From Sugiyamaella lignohabitans (Eukaryota > Ascomycota > Dipodascomycetes > Dipodascales > Trichomonascaceae), in NCBI RefSeq assembly GCF_001640025.1, contig NC_031674.1, positions 682,001 to 746,000 on the forward strand: a DNA stretch of 64,000 bases, read 5' to 3'. The translations under genes and the position numbers were made by a program. How positions within the stretch are numbered: the stretch's first letter is position 1; every line of letters begins with the position of its first letter. Below the pieces are notes generated by a model, which saw nothing but the letters and a program-made list of their open reading frames with translations, had not been told where the DNA came from and did no database searches. This document shows, piece after piece, positions 10,501 through 21,367 of the stretch.

Positions 10501-13120
10501 TCTGATAAGAATCTTAGCAGACCAAGTTGAGTATCTGGTTTCAAAGCAGCTGATTTCCACAGATAAACAAGTCTTTGGCCAGCCTTGTCACTCAAATTAG
10601 ACGAGGAGCGAATGGCTTGCTCCAAGAATGCGATTCCACTCTTTTCTCCAGACGACACAATACTGACAACAGCAGTCTCAAGCTTATCAAATGATACTCT
10701 CTCCTCCTCACAGATACTGACCCAAGTGTCTCGTTCGTCAATCCAAGACGTAAGCAAAGGAGTCAGAAGCTTAGAGGTAGAGCTGGACTTGGCCCACTTT
10801 CTCAAAATTTGCAGCAAGCTGACCTTCATTTGAGGAAGTTTCATTGACAGAACGTGACTAGTCAAAAAGGTAAGTAGAGGTTCTTGCAAAGACTTAAATT
10901 CCTTATCAGAAGCAACCTCTCCAATACGTTTGGAGATATAATCGGCATCCAAGTAGCACTCGTCAATATTAGGCAAAAGAACATCATTCAGCAAAACCTT
11001 GATGTTAGTTGATGTAAGCCATTTCACCTCTGAGCTCTGGTCTCCTTCACCATAAAGATTGTCTAAAGCCCAAACAGTGGGTTTCTTAATAGGATATCTG
11101 GTAGCCAAGCTGCGAATGATACTACTGGCACCTCGTCTAACCCGTTCCGACTCGTCGGAAAGAGCAACAAGCAAAAATGGGATAACAGCCTGATAGTCCA
11201 CAGAGGGATTTTCTTCTACAATGGCACTAAACAACTCCAAAGCACGAACTCTAGCAAGATTGGCATAAGCACCAGTCCATATTCTAACCAAAAATGATGG
11301 CTGTGATTCTGCATCAATCTGTAATGACTTGAGAATGTCGCTCTGAGAAGATTGCAATCCCAAGGTGAATAAATTAACCAGTTCCCGGAATTCCTTGTTA
11401 GTATCAAGAGACAAGAATGAAGCAACCTTTACTGGAGATCTGGACTTCAACTCCTCAGTCAGAGTCACAGTTGCAGTCAGCTCTTCAGCTTGAGTCATTT
11501 CGACATCGTCATCAACAGCAGCACTTTCTTCTTGACCTCTTACAAATGCAAATTTGGTTTGGATCGAGCTCTGAACGCCCAGTTCAAGTTGATCAAAGCT
11601 AACTCCGGCGTTGGCAAGTACCTCTTTGAAACCCTTGGCACCTTCCTCAGAACTAAGAACAAACTCAAACAAACTGACAAGTTGCTCCTTGACATTGGCA
11701 TCAGAAGCTTGAGTAGCAAGCTTGATACTGGCTCTTAACACAATATCAAGACCATGGCTGATACCAAACTTTCCACTGGCAAGCACTGATTGCACAAGGT
11801 AAATCTTTTCAGGAGAGTATTTCAAAACAGACAAAGCCCATCTGACAATAAACTGGCTAATATCATACTGCTCTGACAAAGCGTTAATCTCAGTGTCGAT
11901 AGCACGAATCTTCTCGATGGCATCCCAATCTTCCTTTTCAAACGGCTCTAAAGTGTCATCGAGTTTGACCAACTGAGTGATACAGGAGAAACCGCTCTTA
12001 ACTGAAGCACGAGACCAGTTGAGAATGATACTCTGAATGGCAGCACTCTTGACCTCTTTATTTAAACGGAACTGAGAGCCCAAAACAGCCAAAATAATGT
12101 ATGCAGCAGTTTGAGCATCAGGATCTTTCTTGAGCGAAATAGCATTGGAACAGTAGGGCAAAAATCTGCCAACAATCTCCTGATCATTAGCACCCGAGTC
12201 TTTCAAAGAAATCATAGTCCAAATGCTGGTAGAAGACCAGAACGCCAAAAGCCCGTGATAAGCTCTTCTAGCCACAATAACTCTACTGATATAAGTCTGA
12301 ACAACTTCACAAAGCTGAGAATCAGTGACCAAGGCACGAATAATCAGATCCTTAGAAGGGTTCTGAATATTAGCCTTGGAATTCTTCAAAAAGGTGAACA
12401 GAGGAGGCAAAGTGACGATATCCAGCACCCGGAGGAACACTGGTGTCGAGTAGTATGGCAAAATTGTCAAAAGCAGAATCTCCGCATTATGAGTGTGAAT
12501 CCTATCCTGTTAGTATCCTATCTTTCATCTCCTCTCATTCCTTCCCATCAAAAACTTACTGGAAACGACGAACCAGCCATTCCAAAGCCCTGATGGCAGG
12601 CTGCAAGTGGATTCTGGGGGCCAGCAGCGACAAAAAGTTGTCAATGGCCCTATTAAGCAGCTCATTCTGCTCCGTAGTCTATTCTCTGTTAGTCCTGGCC
12701 ACATAAAACGAGACACCGCCTCCAGCGGTTGGGGCTCAGCCCCAGACCCCGCTGTTCCCCGCTCCGCTCGAGTCGTTTCGTCCACGATCTCAGCCAACTC
12801 CTGCGAAGCAGGAGCAACGGGGTCTGGGGCGCAGCCCCAGCCGCCGGAGGCAGTCCAACACTCACCTGAACAGCTCTGTCGACCGTCACTGATGTCTCGG
12901 AAAAGAGACTGTCTTCGAAAATAGCAAAACCGCCATCGAGAATCTCCAGCTCGCGGAGCGCTTCCAGAGATGTGTTGTAGATAGTATCGTAGTCCTGTTC
13001 GGCAGCAACCCTGGGTTCGTAAATGAGAGAGACAGAATGCACTTTCTTTCTGCTTCTCTTGTCGATGATAGTGTCATTATTGGCACTGATAGCAGCCAAC
13101 TGGCTTGCTAATGACGACAT
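7557..13120 (-). CDS. UTP10: Utp10/HEATR1 U3 snoRNP (small-subunit processome) protein
   Basis: Nucleolar HEAT-repeat scaffold of the t-UTP complex, needed for rDNA transcription and early 18S rRNA processing. Three exons are inferred: 12866-13120, 12560-12678 and 7557-12501, totalling 1,772 aa (yeast Utp10 is about the same size). Exon 1 has the conserved MSSLASQLAAISANND start, SLIYEP and LFSETSVTVDRAVQ. Exon 2 has ALEWLVRRFQ. Exon 3 has LLLTILPYYSTPVFLRVLDIV, then helical repeats to a C-terminal HEAT region rich in EDEEEQVE. Donors are CAG|GTGAGT (phase 0) and TTCCA|GTAAGT (phase 2). Acceptors are ACTAACAGAGAATAG and ACTAACAGGATAG. Intron 1 (187 nt) is mostly GC element E8; intron 2 is 58 nt. 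A short Ser/Arg-rich insertion (PKRRRRSSNSSR) lies mid-protein. Identity is certain. Confidence 0.95.
12718..12852. repeat. GC element E8 (A-spacer-B pair) in UTP10 intron 1
   Basis: The left terminal arm is eroded by transition changes (CCTCCAGCGGTTGGGG for CCTCCGGCGGCTGGGG). The right half is near consensus. Without the element the intron would be about 52 nt. Confidence 0.95.
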
Positions 13121-13717
13121 CTTCTGGTGGGGATTTAGCAGTCTACAAGTTCTTTCGAAGTCTTCGGTTGATCATGAAAAAAATATACACGGCTGATCAG
13201 AATTTTTCAGATAATGCAGGGTACCGCCGATCAGAAGCAGGTCCATTCTCGTAGCCCTTCCCCTGGCAGCCGTACAAGTCCATATTATCTCTCCTGGTCT
13301 ATTATCCAAGTATTATTGGCTTGAGGTTTTTTATCGCGTTTTTTCGAGTCCACCAGACACCAACAGAACCCAATTGGCTCTTATTATTTGGCCTTATCTT
13401 TTGCAGATCGCTCTTTGAGGGGCTATTCTGCCTCCGGCGGCTGGGGCTCCGCCCCAGACCCCGTTGCTCCTGCTTCGCAGGAGTTTTCTCATGAGTTTTG
13501 ACATTTGATCCTGGAAGGAAGTTCAAATACGCTCAAGGTAGAGTATCAGCTGTCAGAATTAGAAGAGTCAATTGCCAGGATCGAAATCTTTTGGCAATCT
13601 TCGAACCTGATTGTTTGAATACTGTTACATTCAGAGTTTTATATAAATCGAATGACCAGCAGGGATTGTGAAACTTAACAGCTAAAACTTCAGAACTTAT
13701 TTGTTCTTATTATTTTC
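13121..13717. other. intergenic, UTP10 upstream region
   Basis: Contains GC element E9 and a TATA-like GTTTTATATAAATC at about 13636 ahead of the small ORF at 13718. Nothing else is recognised. Confidence 0.5.
13429..13483 (+). repeat. GC element E9 (B half)
   Basis: Consensus 55-bp B half: TGCCTCCGG to the CTCCTGC-TTC-GCAGGAG hairpin. The clearest single B copy. Confidence 0.95.
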
Positions 13718-13990
13718 ATGTTGTCTGCAATTATTTTGAACTGTACAGGATGCTCCGTACTTGTTCTCCTTCTACAAATGTTTGTTATATGTTTGTCTTA
13801 CTACACCTCTCATGTGATTGTTCTATTAATGCGATTGTCCTTGTTTTTTGTGCACTTATTTAGCCAATTGAGAAAGTCATTCCTGGGTGGGTTGAGGAGC
13901 TCCTCATCATATCTTACAAGTCAGGTTCAAGGACGGAAAAAGACTTCCGAAATGCAAAACACACCGGCATCTCAGACACCAATAAAATAA
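13718..13990 (+). CDS. hypothetical 90-aa hydrophobic protein
   Basis: An ATG-initiated frame of 90 codons begins MLSAIILNCTGCSVLVLLL. The first half is strongly hydrophobic and could form two membrane segments (about residues 3-27 and 33-50). The second half is Ser/Lys/Arg-rich (RSSSSYLTSQVQGRKK). A TATA-like box lies about 80 bp upstream. I do not recognise a family, and AT-rich intergenic DNA can produce frames like this by chance. It has no intron signals. Confidence 0.25.
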   Translation: MLSAIILNCTGCSVLVLLLQMFVICLSYYTSHVIVLLMRLSLFFVHLFSQLRKSFLGGLRSSSSYLTSQVQGRKKTSEMQNTPASQTPIK

Positions 13991-14341
13991 AATATTTTCA
14001 TACTGGCTTGCGATGACTGAGACAGACTGTGGCGATCGTTTCCGAATAAACTGTTTTGCTGGCAATCAGTTTTCCAGCTAATGTCAGGTGTAAGTGGATT
14101 AATTTGAATCAGCAATGCATTCATGGACGGCGCCACCAGCACTGCCTAGAGCCGTTTGAAGAGATAAGAACTTTCACCGATGCCAAGATGCTATGCTTAA
14201 TTGCGGGTGCATGCGATAGGTGACAAATATTAATGTTTTTCCTAATTATTTTTTTTTCCGATTTCACATTTACTGATTTTTTCTTAGGATAGTCTCTGCT
14301 TTTACCTGATATCTTGGGTTGATCTGGTGAACTTTTTTAAA

Positions 14342-15679
14342 ATGCCCGACTTGTCAGAATCAAGCGAGTTTATGCGAATGCAGACTGAATCTGCTCGTCC
14401 TGGATCTAGTTCGCAGGCAGGACATGTGCCTGGTACCTATAACAAGTCATTGAAGTCAATTGCATCGAACAACGGCAATGGATCAAGTACAGCTGTTGAT
14501 TCAGTTGGTGGATTTGAAGGACTTGAACATCGTCAAATAAGATCCAATGATATTGAGCTCGAGTCTGCTCCACGGTACGCCAGCGAAAGTGATCCTTATA
14601 GTCTGTCATCCGGTCTAAAGACCAAATCTGAGTTGAAACGAATTCGATCGAATGAAGATGGCAAATCCAGATCTGTGGGTCGCAAGCTTCAGCAATTCTA
14701 CGAGTCGCAGAATGAGCAAATCGAAATGCTTCTGAAGCCGGTAGAGGATCACCGGGCTGAAGCAAAACAGGCTGAAGGTGATAATCAGTTGAAATATAGA
14801 ATCGCTGTTTATGGTTCTTTTGCGGCCAATATTATCCTGGCAGCTCTACAAATTTACGGAGCTGCATCTTCTGGCTCTCTGTCGCTTATCACCACAATGG
14901 CAGACGCTATTTTTGATCCCATGTCAAACATCACTCTAATTCTTGCTAATAGAGCCGTCAATCATGTGGACAGTCGACGATTCCCGTCTGGAAAAGCTCG
15001 TATCGAGACAGTAGGTAACATCACTTTCTGTTTTCTTATGAGTGCTGTAGGAGCAATTATTATAGTTCTTTCGGCTCGAGACATTGCTGGTGGAAATTCC
15101 GAAGAGACCAAGAAATTCCATCTTCCATCAGTAATTGCTGTAGCAGTGGCCTTTTGTACAAAGTTTGCACTATGGCTCTATTGTTGGGCGCTCAAAGATA
15201 CATACAGCCAGGTCAATATTCTGTGGCAGGACCATCGAAACGACTTGTTCATCAATGGTTTTGGTATTCTCACTTCAGTAGCTGGTTCTAAACTAAGATG
15301 GTGGATTGATCCCATGGGTGCTATCATCCTGTCAGTCTTTATTGACATCGTCTGGCTGCGTACTGCAACCCAGGAATTCCTCCTGCTCATTGGTCAGACT
15401 GCTGATAACAGCATCCAGCAACTCATAACATATCTGGCTGTCACTCATAGTCCGGAAATTGACCAGGTCGATACCGTTCGTGTGTACCACTCTGGTCCAC
15501 GACTAATTGCCGAGGTAGATGTTGTCATGAACGAGAACATGACTCTAAAAGAAACCCACGATATCGCAGAAGCGCTTCAATTCAAGCTCGAGAGCCTTCC
15601 TGATGTAGAACGAGCCTACGTCCATGTCGACTATGAAACCAGTCACAAACCCGAACACTTTCTCAAAAAAGAACTGTAA
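14342..15679 (+). CDS. cation diffusion facilitator, manganese (DxxxD) type
   Basis: Membrane cation/proton antiporter. The start is the ATG at 14342 (MPDLSESSEF), giving 445 aa; an in-frame GTG 15 nt upstream is not a plausible start. The N-terminal ~150 residues are a Ser-rich cytosolic tail. The transmembrane domain follows (YGSFAANIILAALQIYGA onward), with metal-site motifs DAIFD (about residues 188-192) and DHRND (about 297-301). Both are DxxxD, the signature of the Mn-CDF subfamily (plant MTP8-11 and fungal Mn-CDFs) rather than the HxxxD of zinc transporters. The soluble C-terminal domain is present (TVRVYHSGPRLIAEVDVVM, LPDVERAYVHVDYE). Mn specificity and a Golgi, vacuolar or ER location are inferred. 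No intron. Confidence 0.88.
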   Translation: MPDLSESSEFMRMQTESARPGSSSQAGHVPGTYNKSLKSIASNNGNGSSTAVDSVGGFEGLEHRQIRSNDIELESAPRYASESDPYSLSSGLKTKSELKRIRSNEDGKSRSVGRKLQQFYESQNEQIEMLLKPVEDHRAEAKQAEGDNQLKYRIAVYGSFAANIILAALQIYGAASSGSLSLITTMADAIFDPMSNITLILANRAVNHVDSRRFPSGKARIETVGNITFCFLMSAVGAIIIVLSARDIAGGNSEETKKFHLPSVIAVAVAFCTKFALWLYCWALKDTYSQVNILWQDHRNDLFINGFGILTSVAGSKLRWWIDPMGAIILSVFIDIVWLRTATQEFLLLIGQTADNSIQQLITYLAVTHSPEIDQVDTVRVYHSGPRLIAEVDVVMNENMTLKETHDIAEALQFKLESLPDVERAYVHVDYETSHKPEHFLKKEL

Positions 15680-16185
15680 TATATTCCCTGTACATTAAGT
15701 TCTATTGCCAGTAGGGGCCTCCGGCGGCTGGGGCGCCGCCCCAGACCTCGTTGCTCCTATTTCGCAGGAGATTTATGGACCTGTAGATTTTTTCTAGACC
15801 CGGGAAATTAACTATCGACCCCTGTATCTCAGCAAGCATTAATATTGTGGATGTAAGGGTAAGCCTGTATATTATATGGGGTTTGATAAGGGATCGGCAG
15901 GACCCTGTTATGCCGATCTCTGGTTTGTGGTTGATGCCTTTTATAGAAACCTCGCATATTAGTCATTATTTTATTAATAATTCTCCGTTCTCATATTCGG
16001 AATAGAAGGAGAGAGCAATTTTTTGCGTGTAAAACTAGTAATATATCTTTAGTTATCTCCAGACCCTAACATCTAATAGAGAGTCATCATTTGCAGATCA
16101 AACGTTATCAACGGGAGATATTGGTTTTGACTGCAGCATCATAAATAAACGACTTTGACGAGAGTTGGTGACAGGAGATGGCGAA
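15680..16185. other. intergenic, CDF 3' flank and ATG11 promoter
   Basis: GC element E10 lies 36 bp after the CDF stop. The rest is AT-rich promoter DNA with no ORF. Confidence 0.5.
15716..15770 (+). repeat. GC element E10 (diverged B half)
   Basis: Starts GGCCTCCGG. Hairpin loop GCC with an intact GGGGC/GCCCC stem; the second hairpin is mutated (CTCCTATTTCGCAGGAG). Confidence 0.9.
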
Positions 16186-16201
16186 ATGGGTGGTAGTGTG
16201 A
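16178..16201 (+). promoter_or_regulatory. 7-codon uORF overlapping the ATG11 start
   Basis: ATG GCG AAA TGG GTG GTA GTG TGA starts 8 nt before the inferred ATG11 start codon, in another frame, and ends inside exon 1. If the leader includes it, ribosomes must leak past it to reach the ATG11 start. Confidence 0.4.
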
Positions 16202-19200
16202 TAACGGTTTGCAATGCGCTGACCGGCGATGTCATTACTGGTGACCCCGATAGGTTCATTAGGTAGGTAGACCTGAAATTAGTTCTGATGGCGGTGGCAA
16301 CTGCCGAGGTTCATACCCGGAGGCAATGGCTGTCTGCCATCGTAATCTGCCATTGTAGTCTGTTTGTTGGATTGATCTGATGCTTGATTACACTGGATGT
16401 GTTAGTGTGGGTTGGTGAGAGAGAGTATCTAACAATGTTTTAGTTTGGAGTCTTTTAAAGAATGGATCAAGGAGACCCAGGGGGTGTCGGAGGAGTACCA
16501 ACTGCTTTTAACTGCTCGAGGCATGACTCAGCTTAAACTAGAAGCAATTGCTGATGGTCAGGAAGTTTTTTTGTTCGACAAGTCATTAATATCACCAGGT
16601 GCAAAAACCTATGCGGAAAACGGGTTGGTTGGAAAAGAAGATCGAGGGCCTCCATTAGCCCTCCCACCTCGACCAGCTGTAAATACAACAAGCAGTTTAT
16701 CTGATCGATTCATGACTCATTCGGATTGGACTCAGAAATGCCTTTTGGTTGGTAAGGACTGTGGAAACAGAGTGAATGAGCTTCACATGTCTATAAATAT
16801 CATCAAACGTGGTCTCAAGACGTCCCTAGAGCATATGATGCGACACTCTCAGGGATTGAAGAAATCGTTTGATTCGAAAGTCGATTTTGCTGTTGATCTG
16901 GATCAGAACATGCAAGCTACTGGCGAATGGGAAGTGTATTTGGAAAAGGTCAAGAAAATTGAACTTCTTCCTGCATTTAGAGAACAAGGTGAGGGTCGGG
17001 ACCGACTTTCTTCGTGGATAGATGAATCTGTGATACGGAAAGCTAATAAGCAATGTAGTGAATTCGACCAAAAAATACAAAACAACATCTCTCATTTAGT
17101 CAAGGTGGTAAATGAAGTGATTGAACGAAGCACTCGTCTTGAACAAGATGCAATGGCTATGGCATCTAAAGATGCTGAAAGTGATGTACCAGCAGAAGCG
17201 ACTTCTCGTCATGTTCGAGAGTTGTTACAGGACTTGACTGCTCTTGCAAATAAGATCCAACGTGATTCCGAGTCTATCGGAGGAGTTTCCGAGCAGACTG
17301 CCGTTCGGATCGAAAACCTCCACAAACGAGAGTTTTTTCCTCAGATAGAGGCGACTGTGAATGAACTAATTGGTATACACGAGGAGTGGCAGAAAGCCAA
17401 AGTTAAATGCCAAAACCTGGCTATTGGATATTTATCCACACTATCGCATATCCAGTACGATACTAGTATGGTACGACCTGAACTACAGAAGCTTACAATG
17501 TTGTTACAAACAACTGAAGATTTACGTGCGACAGTAGCTCAGGTTATTGACCTGCCCTTTTTATATGGTGCCCTAATTATTGAAACGGTGAGGCGAAACC
17601 ATTGGACTGGTTACATTCGTGAAAACGTGTCTCAGACAGCTGAATCTCTTGCTACCAAGAGATTAGATGAGATAAAAAGAAGGAAGAAATGGAAAAACCA
17701 TTATGGCAAGATATTGCCCAAGGTAGTAGATATTATTAACGAGGACATTGCCGAGATTGAGGTTAATTTCGTTAGTGGGGAGGTGAATGGTGATGGCGAT
17801 GCTTCAAGCACTGATTCTGATCAAGTACAGGCATATATTAAACTTTTAACGAGTCTTGGTCTGAGAGAGGCCGCCGAAGAACTGGAACAAGAACATCAGA
17901 GTATGTTAAGCCAACTGGAATCGGACATTGCTGATAAGAACTTGGCCAAACTAGAAACTACTAAACAGTCTGATCATCACACTGACACATCTTCCCCTGC
18001 AAAAGTTTTCAAGTCGGGTACACTTGCTGAAGCTTATACAGATGAAAATGCGGCCTTGACGGCTAAACTAAAGGGATACGAGTCTCGAATTCGTATCCTA
18101 GAAGACCTTCTTCATAAACAGCAGTTTCGCGGTGAATCCACTCGAAGCGAAGCCAATCGCAGATCTGCCTCGCGGGATAAAAGCCATAGTCCAGGCTCTC
18201 CCCGTATGATTGAGAGACTGCATTTCCTCGAGACCCAAAAGTCGAATGATTCGAAAATAATTGCCCAACTCGAACAGGAGAAACGAGAGCTGGCGGAGTC
18301 TCTGTCCGCAAAAGAGCTGGCTCTGAAGGATGTCATGACTGTCAAGTCTGATTTATTAGCTAATATGCTTTCACAGGAAACAGAATTTATCCAGGAACGC
18401 AAAGCGCATCATGAAGAGGTCAACGAACTGAAGAGTCGGATAGACGAGTTGGAGCTCGATCTTGACAGAGCAGATGAGAAACTCCAGCTAGAAAACGACC
18501 AGCTTCGGGAGGAGGTCGATTCGTATAAAGAAAAGATTGAACAGCTCGAACAGGAGAATTCTAATCTTAAACAGCAAGAAGAGAAGCTTCATAAGAAAAT
18601 TGAATACTATGATACACGGACGCGTGATCTTTCACAACGGTTGTTCACTGGATTCAAACGCAGCTGTGAAGTTCTCGAATCAATGGGATTACAAGTTACC
18701 AAGGAAATGGATGGCAATCTGATAACTTTCAAGGTGAACAGAGTGCGAGGTCTTGGCCGCCGGTCCAGTGCCGCCAGAAGCGAGATATTAGAACAGTCTC
18801 TTGAGGAAAATGGTAACGGAAACATGGTATCCAATCCCACACTCAACGAAGCCACTCCTGAAGACCTGAGAGTGTTGTACTGGATGGACGGTGAACCAGA
18901 CGAAGAAAGATACCGCGAATTTATCAATGAGATTTATATTGACTATGATATTTTCCGAGATAGTGCCTGTAAACGATTACGAGATGTCGAACACCTCGCC
19001 CGAAAACTCCAGAAAGAGTCGAAACATTTGCGAGAACGCAAAACCCAGATCGAAGAAGAACTGCAATCGCGTCTTTCACTGCGCTCGTTCAAAGTTGGCG
19101 ACCTCGCACTTTTCCTCCCCACTCGTGATCCGACCCGAGTCCCTAATCCCTGGGCTGCATTTAACGTCAATGCCCCTCACTACTTCCTCAAACAAGAAGA

Positions 19201-19360
19201 TTCGCACCAGCTGTCCAATCGAGAATACCTCGTGGGCCGCATAACTCACATTGAAGAGAGGGTAGTTAACAAATCCCTAGACAACGATGAGGACAACCCC
19301 TTCGATCTAAGTGACGGACTGCGGTGGTATCTCCTAGACGCTGTTCCTGCTGAATGGTAA
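16186..19360 (+). CDS. ATG11: Atg11, selective-autophagy scaffold
   Basis: Coiled-coil scaffold that links cargo receptors to the phagophore assembly site and binds Atg1, Atg9 and Atg29-Atg31. Two exons are inferred: 16186-16262 (MGGSVITVCNALTGDV, then ITGDPDRFI) and 16444-19360, joining to 997 aa. The donor is ATTAG|GTAGGT and the acceptor TCTAACAATGTTTTAG|T, phase 2, restoring DPDRFISLESFKEW. The first exon supplies the ubiquitin-like N-terminal strand typical of the family. The middle is helical with long coiled coils (about residues 540-760). The C-terminal Atg11 domain is clear (GDLALFLPTRDP, NPWAAFNVNAPHYFL, YLVGRITHIEERVV, LRWYLLDAVPAEW). A short uORF overlaps the start. Starting at the exon-2 TTG or a later ATG would drop the conserved N-terminus. 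Confidence 0.9.
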
Positions 19361-21367
19361 GCATAGCTATTATGTCATTTTATATGTATAGCACTTAATA
19401 CACTAATTTGCATTATTATCACCTGGTCCTGCCTCCGGCGGCTGGGGCTCCGCCCCAGACCCCGTGGCTCCTCTCGCTTCGCTCCAGTCGGTCATCGGGG
19501 TGCCTAACACTAGGCGGTATTACGTGTTTCATATAGCCCGTCAATTCTGGCTATACAGAGTGGATCTGGAGATATTCGTTGTCAACCTCCTTGACACTGC
19601 TCTATTCCTGCTGTTTCAGAAAGTTACCCCTGATATTACCGCATCGGGTTAGCAACTCAGGGGGTCATCGCTTACCGGTATATGCATCTCAATATTATAT
19701 AGACATGCGAAGTGAGATACTGGGAGTGTTTTGGACGAAGCGTCTGCAGGTGACCATTCCAGGAAAATGCTTTTCCTGACCTCACCTTAGAAAGAGTCGA
19801 CTGAACTTGATTTGGCTTTACTTGCGGACATCCCTACTTTGTTGCCAATATTGTATATACACCTCACCATCTTCCTTTCCACCCAACAGTAATAGATATA
19901 GTTCTATGCCTATCGAAATACTGGCTCAGCTATCAAAGATATTTTTCCTATTGAGAAGATCGAATGGTTCTAATTGCACTTTCCCGTGCCATGGACCTCA
20001 GGTGGTGACACCTGCTAACTTTTTATGGCATAGCTCCCCTGGGGGTCATTTGGGCATTTATATGAGTTTGCCATAATATGGACCATTTAGATCAGGGTCG
20101 GGAATCGTTTCTAATGTAACAACACATATTAATTGAACAAGGAGCACAATTTGCAAATAGGCCAGTCTATTTTGTTAGTCTAGCATGTTCTATGTGTTTA
20201 ATGATTGTTACGCCCTATGTCAAGCGTGCACAGACATTGTCTTCTCATCTTTTTTTCAGTCAAGACACCATTGGCAGCGATGGATCATGATGAGTGAATG
20301 ACCCACATGCTGGCCCTCAATCGACAATCCTCGATATAAGTAAGAGGCTTCTGGTTACATTCGTGATGTAGTATGTCCGGCTTCTGTTGTGTTGAATTAG
20401 TTACAAGTTATCTGCAGGGATGCCTCCCGCCAAGGAACTTGACTGACTGAGTTATAAACTATACAGAAATCTCTTAATATGGTTTCCGATTTAGAATCTA
20501 CCTTCAAGGACTGGGACCCCGATCTCGAAGTCAACTTATCCCAAATAGTAACACGCGCGAGGCATGTAGATAGCACTTAGGCAGCGACAGATGCTACCAC
20601 ATGTCACAAGCTGAAATTATCTTCACTACCGAAATGCTGCTGCATAATTCATTCTGGGCTGTTACAAAGGGCGTCACCGGTAGATAGCCAATGTTCTCTA
20701 TTGGCAATATCAGGAGCCAGTGTGATGTCACCTATACCCTTGAATGTGATACAGCAAATTGGTCAACTTGGCACTTGCCAATACCAGAATTACCAGTGGT
20801 TTACTGGGTCTACTATGTTTACTTGGTTTATTTCGTTTTCTATGAATAGCCTGTCAAGCCTGCTACCCCAAAAGACCCCTAAGACTCCATTTGTGATAAC
20901 CTGCTTCCGCCCATTCGCGGAACTCGGGCGTCGTAGGGGTCCTCGGCTCTTCTCAAGAGGGCATCACTGACAGACAGGATTTATTTTCAGCTGTCTTCAG
21001 AGGTACAACCTGGTAACTATATCATTTCTACTACATGTCTCGAATTAATTTTCCACACTCAACGGTAGCCTAAACCTGAGATCTGAGTACTGAAATCTAT
21101 AGCCACCAGCTATAGAGTCGGTAACTACTACTACACTTTACTTCCGTCTCTACTACTACAGCTAATTCACTTCCAGTTACGGGCATTGGGAGTTTTGGCA
21201 GGAGATCGGTCAGGCTGCAAGTCGTCGCCCACCCAACGGGCCGGCTGGGATGCTTTTCAGCGGTTGCTGCTGCTGCTGCTGCCTCAGTCAGTTACCATTC
21301 AGTTGTGTTTTGTTTCTTGATCCAACCTAACACATCTGCTGTTGCTGTCGATTTAAACCACTGTACC
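19361..21367. other. gene-free 2-kb stretch
   Basis: GC element E11 lies 70 bp after the ATG11 stop. A perfect hairpin CAGGAAAA-TGC-TTTTCCTG sits near 19760-19778. A 33-codon ATG frame (20479-20580, MVSDLESTFKDWDPDLE) has ordinary composition but no context. I recognise no gene; the end is the KES1 promoter. Confidence 0.5.
19430..19490 (+). repeat. GC element E11 (A half)
   Basis: 61-bp A half, loop TCC, one change in the second hairpin (CTCCAG for CTCGAG). Confidence 0.95.

Noticed and set aside
16261..16330. GGTTCATACCC resembling a tRNA B box in the ATG11 intron
   Set aside because: No A box at suitable distance and no cloverleaf. I saw no convincing tRNA or rRNA gene anywhere in the window.
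20479..20580. 33-codon ATG frame MVSDLESTFKDWDPDLE and onward
   Set aside because: Too short, no flanking exon signals that restore a longer product, no family recognised.
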